A stretch of 64,000 bases of DNA, taken from contig NZ_JAFBCX010000010.1 in NCBI RefSeq assembly GCF_016907955.1, positions 186,001-250,000 of the forward strand, written 5' to 3'. A program made the position numbers and the translations under genes. Source of the stretch: Lentzea nigeriaca (GTDB lineage: Bacteria; Actinomycetota; Actinomycetes; Mycobacteriales; Pseudonocardiaceae). Below the pieces are notes generated by a model. That model did no database searches. It saw nothing but the letters and a program-made list of their open reading frames with translations, and was not told the origin of the DNA. Shown here piece by piece: positions 40,256 to 47,898 of this stretch (positions within the stretch are counted from its first letter, which is position 1; each line of letters starts with the position of its first letter).

Positions 40256-41502
40256 ACGCAGGCGGCCGCACGTTCGAGCAGCAGCGTCTTCTCACGTTCG
40301 TTGCGGGTCAGCGAGGCGGCCTTCTCGAACTCGGCCTTCGCCTCGTTCGTGCGGCCGAGCTTGAGCAGCAGGTCGCCGCGGACGCTGGGCAGCAGGTGGT
40401 AGCCCTGCAACGCCTTCTCGCCGGCGATCTCGTCGACCAGCGCGAGCCCGGCGGCGGGCCCGAACGCCATCGACAACGCCACCGCGCGGTTGAGCTCGAC
40501 GATCGGTGACGGCGAGATCTGCGCGAGCACCTGGTAGAGCGAGGCGATACGCTGCCAGTCGGTGTCCTCGGCCTTGCGCGCGCGGGCGTGACACGCGGCG
40601 AGAGCGGCCTGCACGTAGTAGGGACCGGGCGGCTGGTTGAGCGCCTCGGCACGTTCGAGGGCCTTGAGGCCGCGGCCGATGAGCAGCCAGTCCCACCTGC
40701 CGCGGTCCTGGTCGAGCAGCAGCACCGGTTCGCCACCGGGGCCGGTGCGGGCCTTGGAGCGGGAGGCCTGGATCTCCATCAGCGCGACCAGGCTGTGGAC
40801 CTCGGCCTCCTTCGGCGCGAGCTCCGCGAGCACGCGGCCGAGCCGCAGCGCCTCCGCGCACAGTTCCGGCCGCATCCAGTCGTCGCCCTGGGTGGCGGAG
40901 TAGCCCTCGTTGAAGATCAGGTAGATCACCTCGAGGACGGACGCGAGCCGCGTCGCCAGCTCGGGCCCCTCCGGCACCTCGAACGGCACACCGGCGTCGG
41001 CCAGCGCCTTCTTGGCCCGCACGATCCGCTGCGCCACCGTCGAGTCGCTGACCAGGAACGCGCGGGCGATCTCCTCGGTCTTGAGACCGCCCAGCATCTT
41101 CAGCGTCAGCGCCACCCGCGCCTCGGTGCCGAGCACAGGGTGGCAGGCCGTGAAGATCAGGCTCAGCAGGTCGTCGCCGATCTCGTCGTCGACGCCCTCG
41201 CTGGCGTCAGGAGTGACCTCCTGGATCTCCCGCCCGATCTCCTCGACCTTGCGGTTGAAGTTCTCCCGCCGCCGGATCTGGTCGATCGCCCGGCGCTTGG
41301 CCGTCGTCATCAGCCAGGCGCCGGGATTCTTCGGCACACCTTCGACCGGCCACTGCTCCAGCGCCGCCACGAGCGCGTCCTGGGCCATCTCCTCGGCCAG
41401 GCCCACGTCGCGCACGTACCGGGCGAGCGCGGCGATGACCTTCGCCGACTCCATCCGCCAGACCGCGTCGATGGTGCGGTGCACCGAGGTGGTAGCCCCC
41501 AT
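40252..41502 (-). CDS. ECF42-type RNA polymerase sigma factor with C-terminal extension (second copy)
   Basis: 416 residues from ATG 41502. Region 2: DAVWRMESAKVIAALARYVRD, LAEEMAQDALVAALEQWPVEGVP and AWLMTTAKRRAIDQIRRREN. Region 4: ARVALTLKMLGGLKTEEIARAFLVSDSTVAQRIVRAK. The extension includes VIYLIFNEGYSATQGDDW and TPR-like helices ending YHLLPSVRGDLLLKLGRTNEAK. This is the same architecture as 25181 but clearly divergent in sequence, so it is not a recent duplicate. It is preceded by a short YCII gene (7-bp gap). Confidence 0.93.
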   Translation of the reverse strand: MGATTSVHRTIDAVWRMESAKVIAALARYVRDVGLAEEMAQDALVAALEQWPVEGVPKNPGAWLMTTAKRRAIDQIRRRENFNRKVEEIGREIQEVTPDASEGVDDEIGDDLLSLIFTACHPVLGTEARVALTLKMLGGLKTEEIARAFLVSDSTVAQRIVRAKKALADAGVPFEVPEGPELATRLASVLEVIYLIFNEGYSATQGDDWMRPELCAEALRLGRVLAELAPKEAEVHSLVALMEIQASRSKARTGPGGEPVLLLDQDRGRWDWLLIGRGLKALERAEALNQPPGPYYVQAALAACHARARKAEDTDWQRIASLYQVLAQISPSPIVELNRAVALSMAFGPAAGLALVDEIAGEKALQGYHLLPSVRGDLLLKLGRTNEAKAEFEKAASLTRNEREKTLLLERAAACV

Positions 41503-41509
41503 GGAGGCA

Positions 41510-41740
41510 TCAGACCACAGGCACCTCCCGTATTTCCACGACGCACGCCGGAAGGGGGATGCGCCGGACGCGTTCCACCGCTTCCTCCTGGTCACGGACG
41601 TCAATCAGCCAGTACCCGGACACCCCGTACGCGTGCGGCACCAGGTCGCCCGCGTCGAGCAGCACGCCCGCTCGCAGCAGGGTGTCGCGGTACAGCGCCG
41701 CCAACGGCTTCGGGCTTCTCACGAACACCATGAACCGCAC
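41510..41740 (-). CDS. Short YCII-family protein lacking the DGPF motif
   Basis: 76 residues, against 105-140 for usual members. It keeps the first strand and helix (MRFMVFVRSPKPLAALYRDT, LLRAGVLLDAGDLVP) and the last module (GYWLIDVRDQEEAVERVRR, ending VVEIREVPVV), but the middle DGPFxExKE segment is deleted cleanly in frame. It lies 7 bp upstream of the second ECF42 gene. It may be a minimal YCII fold or an eroding partner; no frameshift is visible. Confidence 0.8.
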   Translation of the reverse strand: MRFMVFVRSPKPLAALYRDTLLRAGVLLDAGDLVPHAYGVSGYWLIDVRDQEEAVERVRRIPLPACVVEIREVPVV

Positions 41741-41807
41741 CGGACCTCCTCGATCTCTCTCCCCTGCGGAGACGTCGAACGAGGAGGTGCCGAAATCGAC
41801 GCGAAGA

Positions 41808-41923
41808 TCAGCCCCGCAACAGATCTTCGAGGGCGACGGCCACGCCGTCGTCCTCGTTCGTCAGCGTCCGGCGGACCGCGGCGCGTCGAGCGTTCCGTCG
41901 AGGCCGGTGGCGATCAGCTTCAC
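41808..41923 (-). pseudogene. Remnant of a HAD-superfamily (Cof-type) phosphatase
   Basis: On the minus strand, GTG 41923 starts MKLIATGLDGTLDAPRSA, almost the exact Cof/HAD motif I opening 'MKLIATDLDGTLL' with the nucleophile Asp changed to Gly, and then hits a stop at 41861. In another frame a C-terminus follows at once: RTLTNEDDGVAVALEDLLRG, ending at 41808, which matches the 'TNDEDGVAxALExLL' ending of Cof phosphatases. About 200 middle residues are deleted. The GTG overlaps the NmrA stop (GTGA), so an intact gene was once the third member of the TetR-NmrA operon. Confidence 0.7.
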
Positions 41924-42756
41924 GCGGTGAAGTCCGCGACGTGATCGCGTGCCCACTGCGCGAACGTCCGGTACGGCTTGCCGGTGACGGCTTCGAAGTC
42001 CGGCTGGACCACGAACTCGTAGCCGGAGAAGTCGTCGGGCTCCCCACCCTCGTACCCGCCGAGCCCGAGGATGTACCGAGCGATCTCCTGCGGCCAGCCG
42101 AGGCTCACGTAGTAGGCGAGCGCCTCGTCCACGGTGACCTCGACGAACCGCAGCTCGCGGCCGATCGCCGCGCCGATCGCCGTCGCCATCTGCCGTTGCG
42201 TGAGCTGAGGCGGCCCGGACAGGTTGTAGGCACTGCCCGCGTGCCCGTCCTCCAGCAAAGCCCGCACGGCCACCTCGGCGATGTCCGCCTCGTGGATCGG
42301 CTGCCCGAACGCGTCAGGGTCGGGGTGCACGATCGTGCCGTCCGCGCGGATCGACGGTCCCCACAGGTCGATCTTGTTGGCCGCGAACTCGCCGGGCCGC
42401 AGATGCGTCCACTCCACGCCGGACGCCTCGACGGCCTGCTCGACCGGCAGGTGGTGGCTGGTGTCGTAGCCGTGGGTCACCGCACCCGAGGACAGTGTGA
42501 CGATCCTGCGCACCCCGGCCTTCACCGCGCGGTCGACGACCTCCTGCGCGGTCGGCGGGTGCGCGAACAGGTAGAGCTTCTCCACGCCGTCGAACGGGAT
42601 GCTCTCCGGGGCGTCGAGGTCGCCCCGCACGGTCTCCACCGCGAGATCGGACTTGGCGGGGTCACGCGTCATCGCCCGCACGTCCGCCCGGCCGGCGAGC
42701 CCCCGCACCACCAACCTGCCGACGGTGCCGGTCGCGCCGGTCACCAGGATCGTCAT
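41920..42756 (-). CDS. NmrA-like NAD(P)-binding oxidoreductase
   Basis: 278 residues from ATG 42756 (MTILVTGATGTVGRLVVRGL, the GxxGxxG dinucleotide motif). VRAMTRDPAKSDL selects the NADPH 2'-phosphate. VTLSSGAVTHGYD and WTHLRPGEFAANKIDLWGPS are the usual NmrA/HSCARG motifs. There is no classic YxxxK, so it may be a redox sensor or quinone oxidoreductase (QOR2-like). It overlaps the TetR gene by ATGA and is presumably controlled by it. Confidence 0.9.
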   Translation of the reverse strand: MTILVTGATGTVGRLVVRGLAGRADVRAMTRDPAKSDLAVETVRGDLDAPESIPFDGVEKLYLFAHPPTAQEVVDRAVKAGVRRIVTLSSGAVTHGYDTSHHLPVEQAVEASGVEWTHLRPGEFAANKIDLWGPSIRADGTIVHPDPDAFGQPIHEADIAEVAVRALLEDGHAGSAYNLSGPPQLTQRQMATAIGAAIGRELRFVEVTVDEALAYYVSLGWPQEIARYILGLGGYEGGEPDDFSGYEFVVQPDFEAVTGKPYRTFAQWARDHVADFTA

Positions 42757-43508
42757 CGCAAGCCCCCTTCGATTCCGTCCAGCAGCTTCTCGAGGCCGTA
42801 GTCGAACGAGCCCCGCACGTTGTCCGCGAGCGTGCCGCCGGTGTCGTAGGCGCCGGCGTTCCACAGGCTCGTCATCGTCGGATAGCGCTCGACGTCGAAG
42901 TAGTCGTCCCAGAACAGCTGCCGCGCGCCCCACCACGAGTCGCCGGACTCGCCGGTCCGCTCCTCCAGCTGTTGATCGTCCACTTCGGACGCGGCCGCGC
43001 CGTGGACGAAGCCCTCGATCGCCACGTGCGCCACCGTGACCTGCCGCGGTTCGAGACCGGAGTCGGCCAGCGCGGCCAGCACGAACTCCTGGCCGTCCAT
43101 CAGACCGGGACCGAGCGGTGGGCGCACCATCGACACGTCACGCATCCACGGGTGTGCCTGGTACACCGCGCGCGTGCGGTCGGCGTAGTGCCTGATGCGC
43201 TCACGCCATGTGCCTTCGGGCGTGAGATCACGCTCCTGCAGCACGGTGTCCGCCATCAGGTCGATGAGCTCGGCCTTGCCGGGCACGTGCGTGTAGAGCG
43301 ACATCGTGCCGACGGTCAGCTCCTGCGCGACGCGGGCCATCGACATCGCGCCGAGCCCTTCGCGGTCGGCCACCGCGATCGCCGCGGTGACGATCTGGTC
43401 GACGCTCACCCTGGGTTTCCTGCCGACCGGTTTCGGTTCCGGCGGCGAGCGCCAGAGCAGCGCGATCGTCCTGGCCGGGTCTCCCCCGCCGCTGCGTTCG
43501 GCGGCCAT
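42753..43508 (-). CDS. TetR family regulator (TetR_C/tetracycline-repressor-like C-terminus)
   Basis: 251 residues from ATG 43508. It begins MAAERSGGGDPARTIALLWR, an N-terminal signature shared with the TetR protein at 57728 (GSGDPARTLALLWR). HTH: VDQIVTAAIAVADREGLGAM, SMARVAQELTVGTMSLYTHVPGKAEL. The C-terminal domain has HPWMRDVSMVRPPLGPGLMD and WDDYFDVERYPTMTSLW, typical of the TetR_C group. It is the first gene of the operon with NmrA and the HAD remnant. A very long perfect palindrome lies directly upstream. Confidence 0.92.
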   Translation of the reverse strand: MAAERSGGGDPARTIALLWRSPPEPKPVGRKPRVSVDQIVTAAIAVADREGLGAMSMARVAQELTVGTMSLYTHVPGKAELIDLMADTVLQERDLTPEGTWRERIRHYADRTRAVYQAHPWMRDVSMVRPPLGPGLMDGQEFVLAALADSGLEPRQVTVAHVAIEGFVHGAAASEVDDQQLEERTGESGDSWWGARQLFWDDYFDVERYPTMTSLWNAGAYDTGGTLADNVRGSFDYGLEKLLDGIEGGLR

Positions 43509-43520
43509 CCCTCCACCCCA

Positions 43521-43564
43521 TTTCCGTAGGCCATACGGAAACAATACCGTATGGCCTACGGAAA
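43521..43564. promoter_or_regulatory. Perfect 18-bp-arm palindrome, TetR operator
   Basis: TTTCCGTAGGCCATACGG (43521-43538) and its exact reverse complement (43547-43564) are separated by 8 bp (AAACAATA). It starts 13 bp upstream of the TetR start codon. Each arm contains CCGTA-GGCC-ATACGG, itself nearly palindromic, so four repressor subunits could bind side by side. Confidence 0.85.
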
Positions 43565-43614
43565 TTGGCTCCGGTGCGTGGGTGAGCGAAGGCGGCGTCT
43601 GCCGCCCCTTTCCT

Positions 43615-44304
43615 TCAGGACCTGTTGACGTACCAGACGACCCGGACGCTGTTCGCCGCCTGAACCCGCAGTTCCGCGCAGACCTCGTGCTCCACCGCGA
43701 GGCCGGTCACCCGGCACATCCGCTCGTCGCGGGAGAGCGGGGGCGCGGCGCCGAATCCTCGAGACGTCAGATGGGCGCGCATCACGTCGATCGCGCGGTC
43801 TCCGGTCGCGGTGAGTTCACGAGCGCAGCCCCCGGAACCGCACCGGCCCGCTCCCTCGACGATCCGCACCCCGGCTGGTCCCGGCACCACGCCTTCGTCG
43901 CCGGGCTTGGCCTCGTGCTGCCAGAGCAGGACGAGCACGGTGCCCACGAATCCGATCAACACCATGGTCAGCAGCCATACCCCGGCGAGCATCCGCCGCT
44001 CGACCGCGAGGCCCGCCAGGCACACCACCGAGGCGAGCAGCGGGTGCAGCCAGAACAACTCCAGCGAAGAAGGAACCCACGGCCCGGACCACCCCAGTTC
44101 GCGCGGCACCGTGAACCACACCAGCAGCACCAGCAGGATCAGCCCCACGACGGCCCCGGTGCGCCAGTAGCCGGCCAACAGGCACCACAGCAGGATCGGC
44201 ACGATCCCGAACAGGCTGGACTCCCCGGCGAACACGCCCACGAAGAGTCCTGCCGAGGCGAGCGCCGCCCGCCACCAATGCGTTCGCACCCCAGTGATCC
44301 ACAC
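43615..44304 (-). CDS. Membrane protein of unknown function
   Basis: 229 residues from GTG 44304. Four to five hydrophobic segments occupy the first about 125 residues (LASAGLFVGVFAG, IVPILLWCLLAGYW, AVVGLILLVLLVWF, LLASVVCLAGLAV, LTMVLIGFVGTVLVLLW). A soluble C-terminal domain of about 100 residues follows, with Cys (GRCGSGGCARE, RMCRVTGLAVEHEVC). No family is recognised. The Cys-rich tail and topology are visible facts. It stands alone between a TetR operator and a terminator. Confidence 0.75.
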   Translation of the reverse strand: MWITGVRTHWWRAALASAGLFVGVFAGESSLFGIVPILLWCLLAGYWRTGAVVGLILLVLLVWFTVPRELGWSGPWVPSSLELFWLHPLLASVVCLAGLAVERRMLAGVWLLTMVLIGFVGTVLVLLWQHEAKPGDEGVVPGPAGVRIVEGAGRCGSGGCARELTATGDRAIDVMRAHLTSRGFGAAPPLSRDERMCRVTGLAVEHEVCAELRVQAANSVRVVWYVNRS

Positions 44305-44316
44305 CTGGACAAGTAT

Positions 44317-44354
44317 GAGGAAACGCCGCCCCTGGGAAGGGACGGCGTTTCCTC
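44317..44354. terminator. 12-bp-arm hairpin terminator
   Basis: GAGGAAACGCCG (44317-44328) and its exact reverse complement CGGCGTTTCCTC (44343-44354) with a 14-bp loop. It lies 24 bp beyond the stop of the general-stress-type gene (44379) on the minus strand, and upstream of the membrane protein start. Confidence 0.85.
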
Positions 44355-44378
44355 GTGTGGTGGGAGCTGGTCTTCAGA

Positions 44379-44888
44379 TCATGACCGCCAGGCGAGCGCG
44401 GTCAGCATCTCCTTGCCGCGCTCGGCGTTGCGCGGGTGGCTGAGCACGTCGTAGCGGCCCGCCACGAGCTGGGTGGTCGAGGCGAAGTCGCGGCGGCCGC
44501 GCTGCGCCGAGTAGCGCATGGCGGCACCGGCCAGGCCGAAGACCGTACCGACGACGAGGCCCGTGACGATCGGGGCGAGGGCGCCGCCGGTCGAGAACAG
44601 GCCCAGCAGCAGACCGACGAACAGGCCGAACCACGCGCCGGACGCGGCACCGGCGCCGAGGACGCGGCTCCAGGTAAGGCGGCCCGTGACGCGTTCGACG
44701 ATCATCGGCTCGACACCGACGATGGTGACATCGGCGACCGGGAAGTCGTTGTCCGCCAGGTGGTCGACGGCTCGTTGCGCCTCTTCGTAGGTCGCGTAGG
44801 AACCGATCGGCCAGCCCGAGGGCGGCGTGGGCAGTGCGTTGACGCCTGTGGCGTTGCCGGCTGCGGTGAACGGAGTCGCGGTGGTCAT
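44379..44888 (-). CDS. General stress protein 17M-like (YflT-domain) membrane protein
   Basis: 169 residues from ATG 44888, with an excellent RBS (GGAGGTG, 7 nt). The N-terminal module PIGSYATYEEAQRAVDHLADNDFPVADVTIVGVE is the YflT/GSP17M domain. Two hydrophobic Gly-rich segments follow (GAASGAWFGLFVGLLLGLFS, LAPIVTGLVVGTVFGLAGAA), ending with QLVAGRYDVLSHPRNAERGK. Members are sigma-B-type stress proteins of unknown activity in Gram-positive bacteria. It is monocistronic, with its own terminator. Confidence 0.88.
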   Translation of the reverse strand: MTTATPFTAAGNATGVNALPTPPSGWPIGSYATYEEAQRAVDHLADNDFPVADVTIVGVEPMIVERVTGRLTWSRVLGAGAASGAWFGLFVGLLLGLFSTGGALAPIVTGLVVGTVFGLAGAAMRYSAQRGRRDFASTTQLVAGRYDVLSHPRNAERGKEMLTALAWRS

Positions 44889-44927
44889 GTGCAACACCTC
44901 CGATATGCGATCCCCTTATGTCCAGTA

Positions 44928-45704
44928 CTACGAACGTGCCGCCGCAGTTGTTCCCGGAATTGCGCTGATGTGACTCAGCTCCCTCTCGGTGAGCGTGATG
45001 TCCAGTGATTCCAGCGTTTTCTCGAGGTTTTCAACCTGAGAATTCTCAGGTTTCTCACCGGCATGCTCGATCGTGAGTTCCGAACCCACCAAACGGCGGC
45101 TCAGGCCTGGTTCGAGCCGCATGACGACGAGCTGGCGGCTGAACGGCGAACGCTCGTGCGTGGCGACGTAGTAGTTGGCCATCCGGTAGTCGACGGGCAA
45201 CTGTTCGACGTCCTCCTCGAACGCGTGCATGCGTTCCCAGCCGTCCTCCACCTGCTTTTCCAGCACCCACAGGCGATCGTCGCGGCGCAACCGGTGCGGC
45301 CACCCGGCCTGGTCCACGACCGCGCCGTCCACGAGCGGCATCGGGTGCAGCATTCCCGCGCCGAAACCGACGTCGACGAGCTGGTTGTCCACGATCGACA
45401 TGAAGTGCGTGCGCGGCCCCGTCTTCACCCGGCCCATCCGCCGCCGGACCTCGTGACCGAGGCGTTCCAGCACCGCCGTGAACAGCAGCTGGTGCTCGTA
45501 GCAGTAGCCACCGCGGCGGCGGCCGACCAGCTTGGCCTGGATGTCGGCGAGGTCCAGTGACGGCACGAGGCCGAGCATCACGTCGATGTTCTCGAACGGG
45601 ATGGCGCGCACATGCGCCTCGTGCAACTCCGTCAGCGAACTCGACGCCGACGCTCCAGTGCGCGCGAAGTACGCGTCGAGGTCGACCAAGTCCGTCTGCC
45701 ACAT
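44928..45704 (-). CDS. Arylamine N-acetyltransferase
   Basis: 258 residues. NAT catalytic triad: C68 in GRRRGGYCYEHQ, H100 in GPRTHFMSIV and D111 in LVDVGFGAG. The first helical domain (VDLDAYFARTG... HVRAIPFENIDVMLG) and the C-terminal lid are present. The enzyme transfers acetyl from acetyl-CoA (or other acyl-CoA) to arylamines and hydrazines. In actinomycetes it may also act on 3-amino-5-hydroxybenzoate-type units in macrolactam synthesis, but no such cluster is seen here. It is followed upstream by a GNAT gene on the same strand (10-bp gap). Confidence 0.95.
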   Translation of the reverse strand: MWQTDLVDLDAYFARTGASASSSLTELHEAHVRAIPFENIDVMLGLVPSLDLADIQAKLVGRRRGGYCYEHQLLFTAVLERLGHEVRRRMGRVKTGPRTHFMSIVDNQLVDVGFGAGMLHPMPLVDGAVVDQAGWPHRLRRDDRLWVLEKQVEDGWERMHAFEEDVEQLPVDYRMANYYVATHERSPFSRQLVVMRLEPGLSRRLVGSELTIEHAGEKPENSQVENLEKTLESLDITLTERELSHISAIPGTTAAARS

Positions 45705-45714
45705 CTCGCTCCCC

Positions 45715-46197
45715 CTAGCGTTGTTGCCATTCCTCTTCCGTCAGCGCGTATTCGACCTCGCCGTATTCCGCGCCCGGCAGCGGCTCGTCCCAATCGACGT
45801 GAAACGTGCGGACGTGCCGCAGTCCGCACTTCTCCAGCACGCGCCGCGAGCCCGTGTTGACGAACATCGTGGTGGCGACGACCTTGCGCACCCCGCCCGT
45901 CGCGAAACCGCGCTCGATCAGGGCCTTCCCGCCTTCGGTGGCGTACCCGAGGCCCCAGAACTCGCGGTGCAGCCGATAGCCGAGCTCGACGACACCCTCA
46001 CCGACGGGCCTGAACTCGAACCACCCGGCGAACCGCCCGGAAGCCTTCTCGACCGCCGCGTGAAAACTCGGACCGAGGTAGTCCTCGACCGGCGCGGGGT
46101 CGAGGAACCGCATCACCTCGGAGTCGGCGTGCAGCCGGCGCAGCTCGTCCACATCGGACGGCGACATCGGACGCAGGGTCAGGCGTTCCGTTTCCAC
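45715..46197 (-). CDS. GNAT family N-acetyltransferase (RimJ/RimL-like)
   Basis: 160 residues. It starts METERLTLRPMSPSDVDELR, the usual RimJ-like opening (ETERLxLRP). Motif A (acetyl-CoA binding) is EFWGLGYATEGGKALIERGF, preceded by VELGYRLHRE, and the final strand is CGLRHVRTFHVDW. The substrate is unknown: small molecules, antibiotics or protein N-termini are possible. It overlaps the MFS pump gene by 19 bp and lies 10 bp from the NAT gene, so the three probably form one transcript. Confidence 0.9.
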   Translation of the reverse strand: METERLTLRPMSPSDVDELRRLHADSEVMRFLDPAPVEDYLGPSFHAAVEKASGRFAGWFEFRPVGEGVVELGYRLHREFWGLGYATEGGKALIERGFATGGVRKVVATTMFVNTGSRRVLEKCGLRHVRTFHVDWDEPLPGAEYGEVEYALTEEEWQQR

Positions 46198-47876
46198 ACC
46201 GGCATCCTGGCCCGTCTGTCCACCGGTTTACCGCACAGCAGCGACGCCGCGGCGGACACGAGGCACAGCACGATCGCGAAGCCGAACGCGATCGCGAGCC
46301 CCTGCGCGAACGGGCCGGAGATCAGGCTCGGGAAGAACCCGCGCCCGGTGAGGAACGCGGCCTGGTCCGGCGGGAGCGTCGCGAGCTGGTCGCCGAGCAG
46401 CTGCTGGATCGGGTTGTAGCCGAGGAACGCCGCGAACAGCACGGCCACCGCGGGCAGCGAGGCGACCTGCGCGGCGGCCGAGGGCGACACGCCGTGCTCC
46501 ACCAGCCCGGTGCGCATCGCGCCGGGCAGCGACTGGGAGAACCCGACGATGATCAGGCTGAAGAAGAACCCGATCGACAGCACCATCGCGGTGTTCTGGA
46601 AGGTCGTCATCATGCCGCTGCCCGACCCGCGTGCGTTCGCGGGCAGCGAGTTCATCACCTCGGCGCGGTTGGGCGAGGAGAACATGCCCATGCCGATCCC
46701 GGTGAACACGAGGATCAGCGCGAACGCCCAGTACGGGAAGTCCACGGGCAGCGCGATCAGCAACGCGAACGTCGCCGCCGCGACCAGGTTGCCGGTGCAC
46801 GCGAGCATGCGGCTGCCGAGCCGGTCGGACAGGATCCCGGCGGCGGGCGCGGCGAGCAGGAACCCGACGGTCATCGGCAGCATGTAGATGCCGGCCCACA
46901 GCGGCGTCTCCTCGTAGGAGTAGCCGTGCAGCGGCAGCCAGATGCCCTGCAGCCAGATGATCAGGATGAACTGCAGGCCGCCGCGGCCGAGCGCCGAGGT
47001 GAAGTTCGCGATGTTGCCCCAGGTGAACGACCGCAGCCGGAACAGGTGCAGGTCGAACAGCGGGTTCGGCACGCGGTGCTCGATCACGACGAACGCCGCC
47101 AGCACCAGCGCGCCGCCGAGGAGGCAGGTCAGCACGAGCGGGCTGGTCCAGCCGGTCTGGGAGGTGCCGTGCGGCTGGATGCCGTAGGTGATGCCGACCA
47201 GCACCGCGATGAGGCCGGCGGCGAACGTGACGTTGCCCCACCAGTCCATCTCGGCGTGCCTGCGCTCGCCGGTGTCGTGCAGCTTCAGGTAGGCCCAGAC
47301 CGTGCCGAACAGCCCGAACGGCACGGAGACGACGAAGACGAGGTTCCAGTTCACCGGCGCCAGCAGGCCGCCGATCACCAGCCCGAGGAACGAGCCGGCG
47401 ATGGCGGCCACGCCGTTGATGCCCAGCGCCATGCCGCGCTGGGTGACGGGGAACGCGTCGGCGAGGATCGCCGAGGAGTTCGCCATCAGGAACGCCCCGC
47501 CGACTCCCTGCACGACCCGCCAGCCGATCAGCCACAACGCGGCGGCGTCGCCGTCGAACCAGGTGATCGCGAGCATCACCGACGAGAACGTGAAGATCGC
47601 GAAGCCGAGGTTGTACATGCGGGCCCGGCCGTACATGTCGCCCAGCCGGCCGAAGCTCACCACCAGCACCGCGGTGACGACCAGGAACCCCATGATCATC
47701 CACAGCAGGTAGCCGGTGTTGGCCGGGTCGAGCGGGTTGATGGCGATGCCCTTGAAGATGTCGGGCAACGCGATCAGCACGATCGAGGAGTTGATCGTCG
47801 CGATCAGCATGCCCAGCGTCGTGTTGGACAGCGCGATCCACTTGTACCCGGCCGGAGCCACCGCCTGCACAGTCAC
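46179..47876 (-). CDS. DHA2-type MFS multidrug efflux transporter (14 TM)
   Basis: 565 residues from GTG 47876. It begins WIALSNTTLGMLIATINSSIVLIALPDIF, the DHA2 family TM1 motif. Motif A is GRLGDMYGRARMYNLGFAIF. Motif C-like: AIAGSFLGLVIGGLLAPVNW, with MANSSAILADAFPVTQRG before it. About 14 hydrophobic segments. These are proton antiporters for drugs and dyes (EmrB/QacA group). It is in a putative transcript with GNAT and NAT genes, so the set could modify and export one class of amine-containing compounds (inference). Confidence 0.93.
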   Translation of the reverse strand: MTVQAVAPAGYKWIALSNTTLGMLIATINSSIVLIALPDIFKGIAINPLDPANTGYLLWMIMGFLVVTAVLVVSFGRLGDMYGRARMYNLGFAIFTFSSVMLAITWFDGDAAALWLIGWRVVQGVGGAFLMANSSAILADAFPVTQRGMALGINGVAAIAGSFLGLVIGGLLAPVNWNLVFVVSVPFGLFGTVWAYLKLHDTGERRHAEMDWWGNVTFAAGLIAVLVGITYGIQPHGTSQTGWTSPLVLTCLLGGALVLAAFVVIEHRVPNPLFDLHLFRLRSFTWGNIANFTSALGRGGLQFILIIWLQGIWLPLHGYSYEETPLWAGIYMLPMTVGFLLAAPAAGILSDRLGSRMLACTGNLVAAATFALLIALPVDFPYWAFALILVFTGIGMGMFSSPNRAEVMNSLPANARGSGSGMMTTFQNTAMVLSIGFFFSLIIVGFSQSLPGAMRTGLVEHGVSPSAAAQVASLPAVAVLFAAFLGYNPIQQLLGDQLATLPPDQAAFLTGRGFFPSLISGPFAQGLAIAFGFAIVLCLVSAAASLLCGKPVDRRARMPVWKRNA

Positions 47877-47898
47877 TTCGCCATGCTAAACAACCTGT

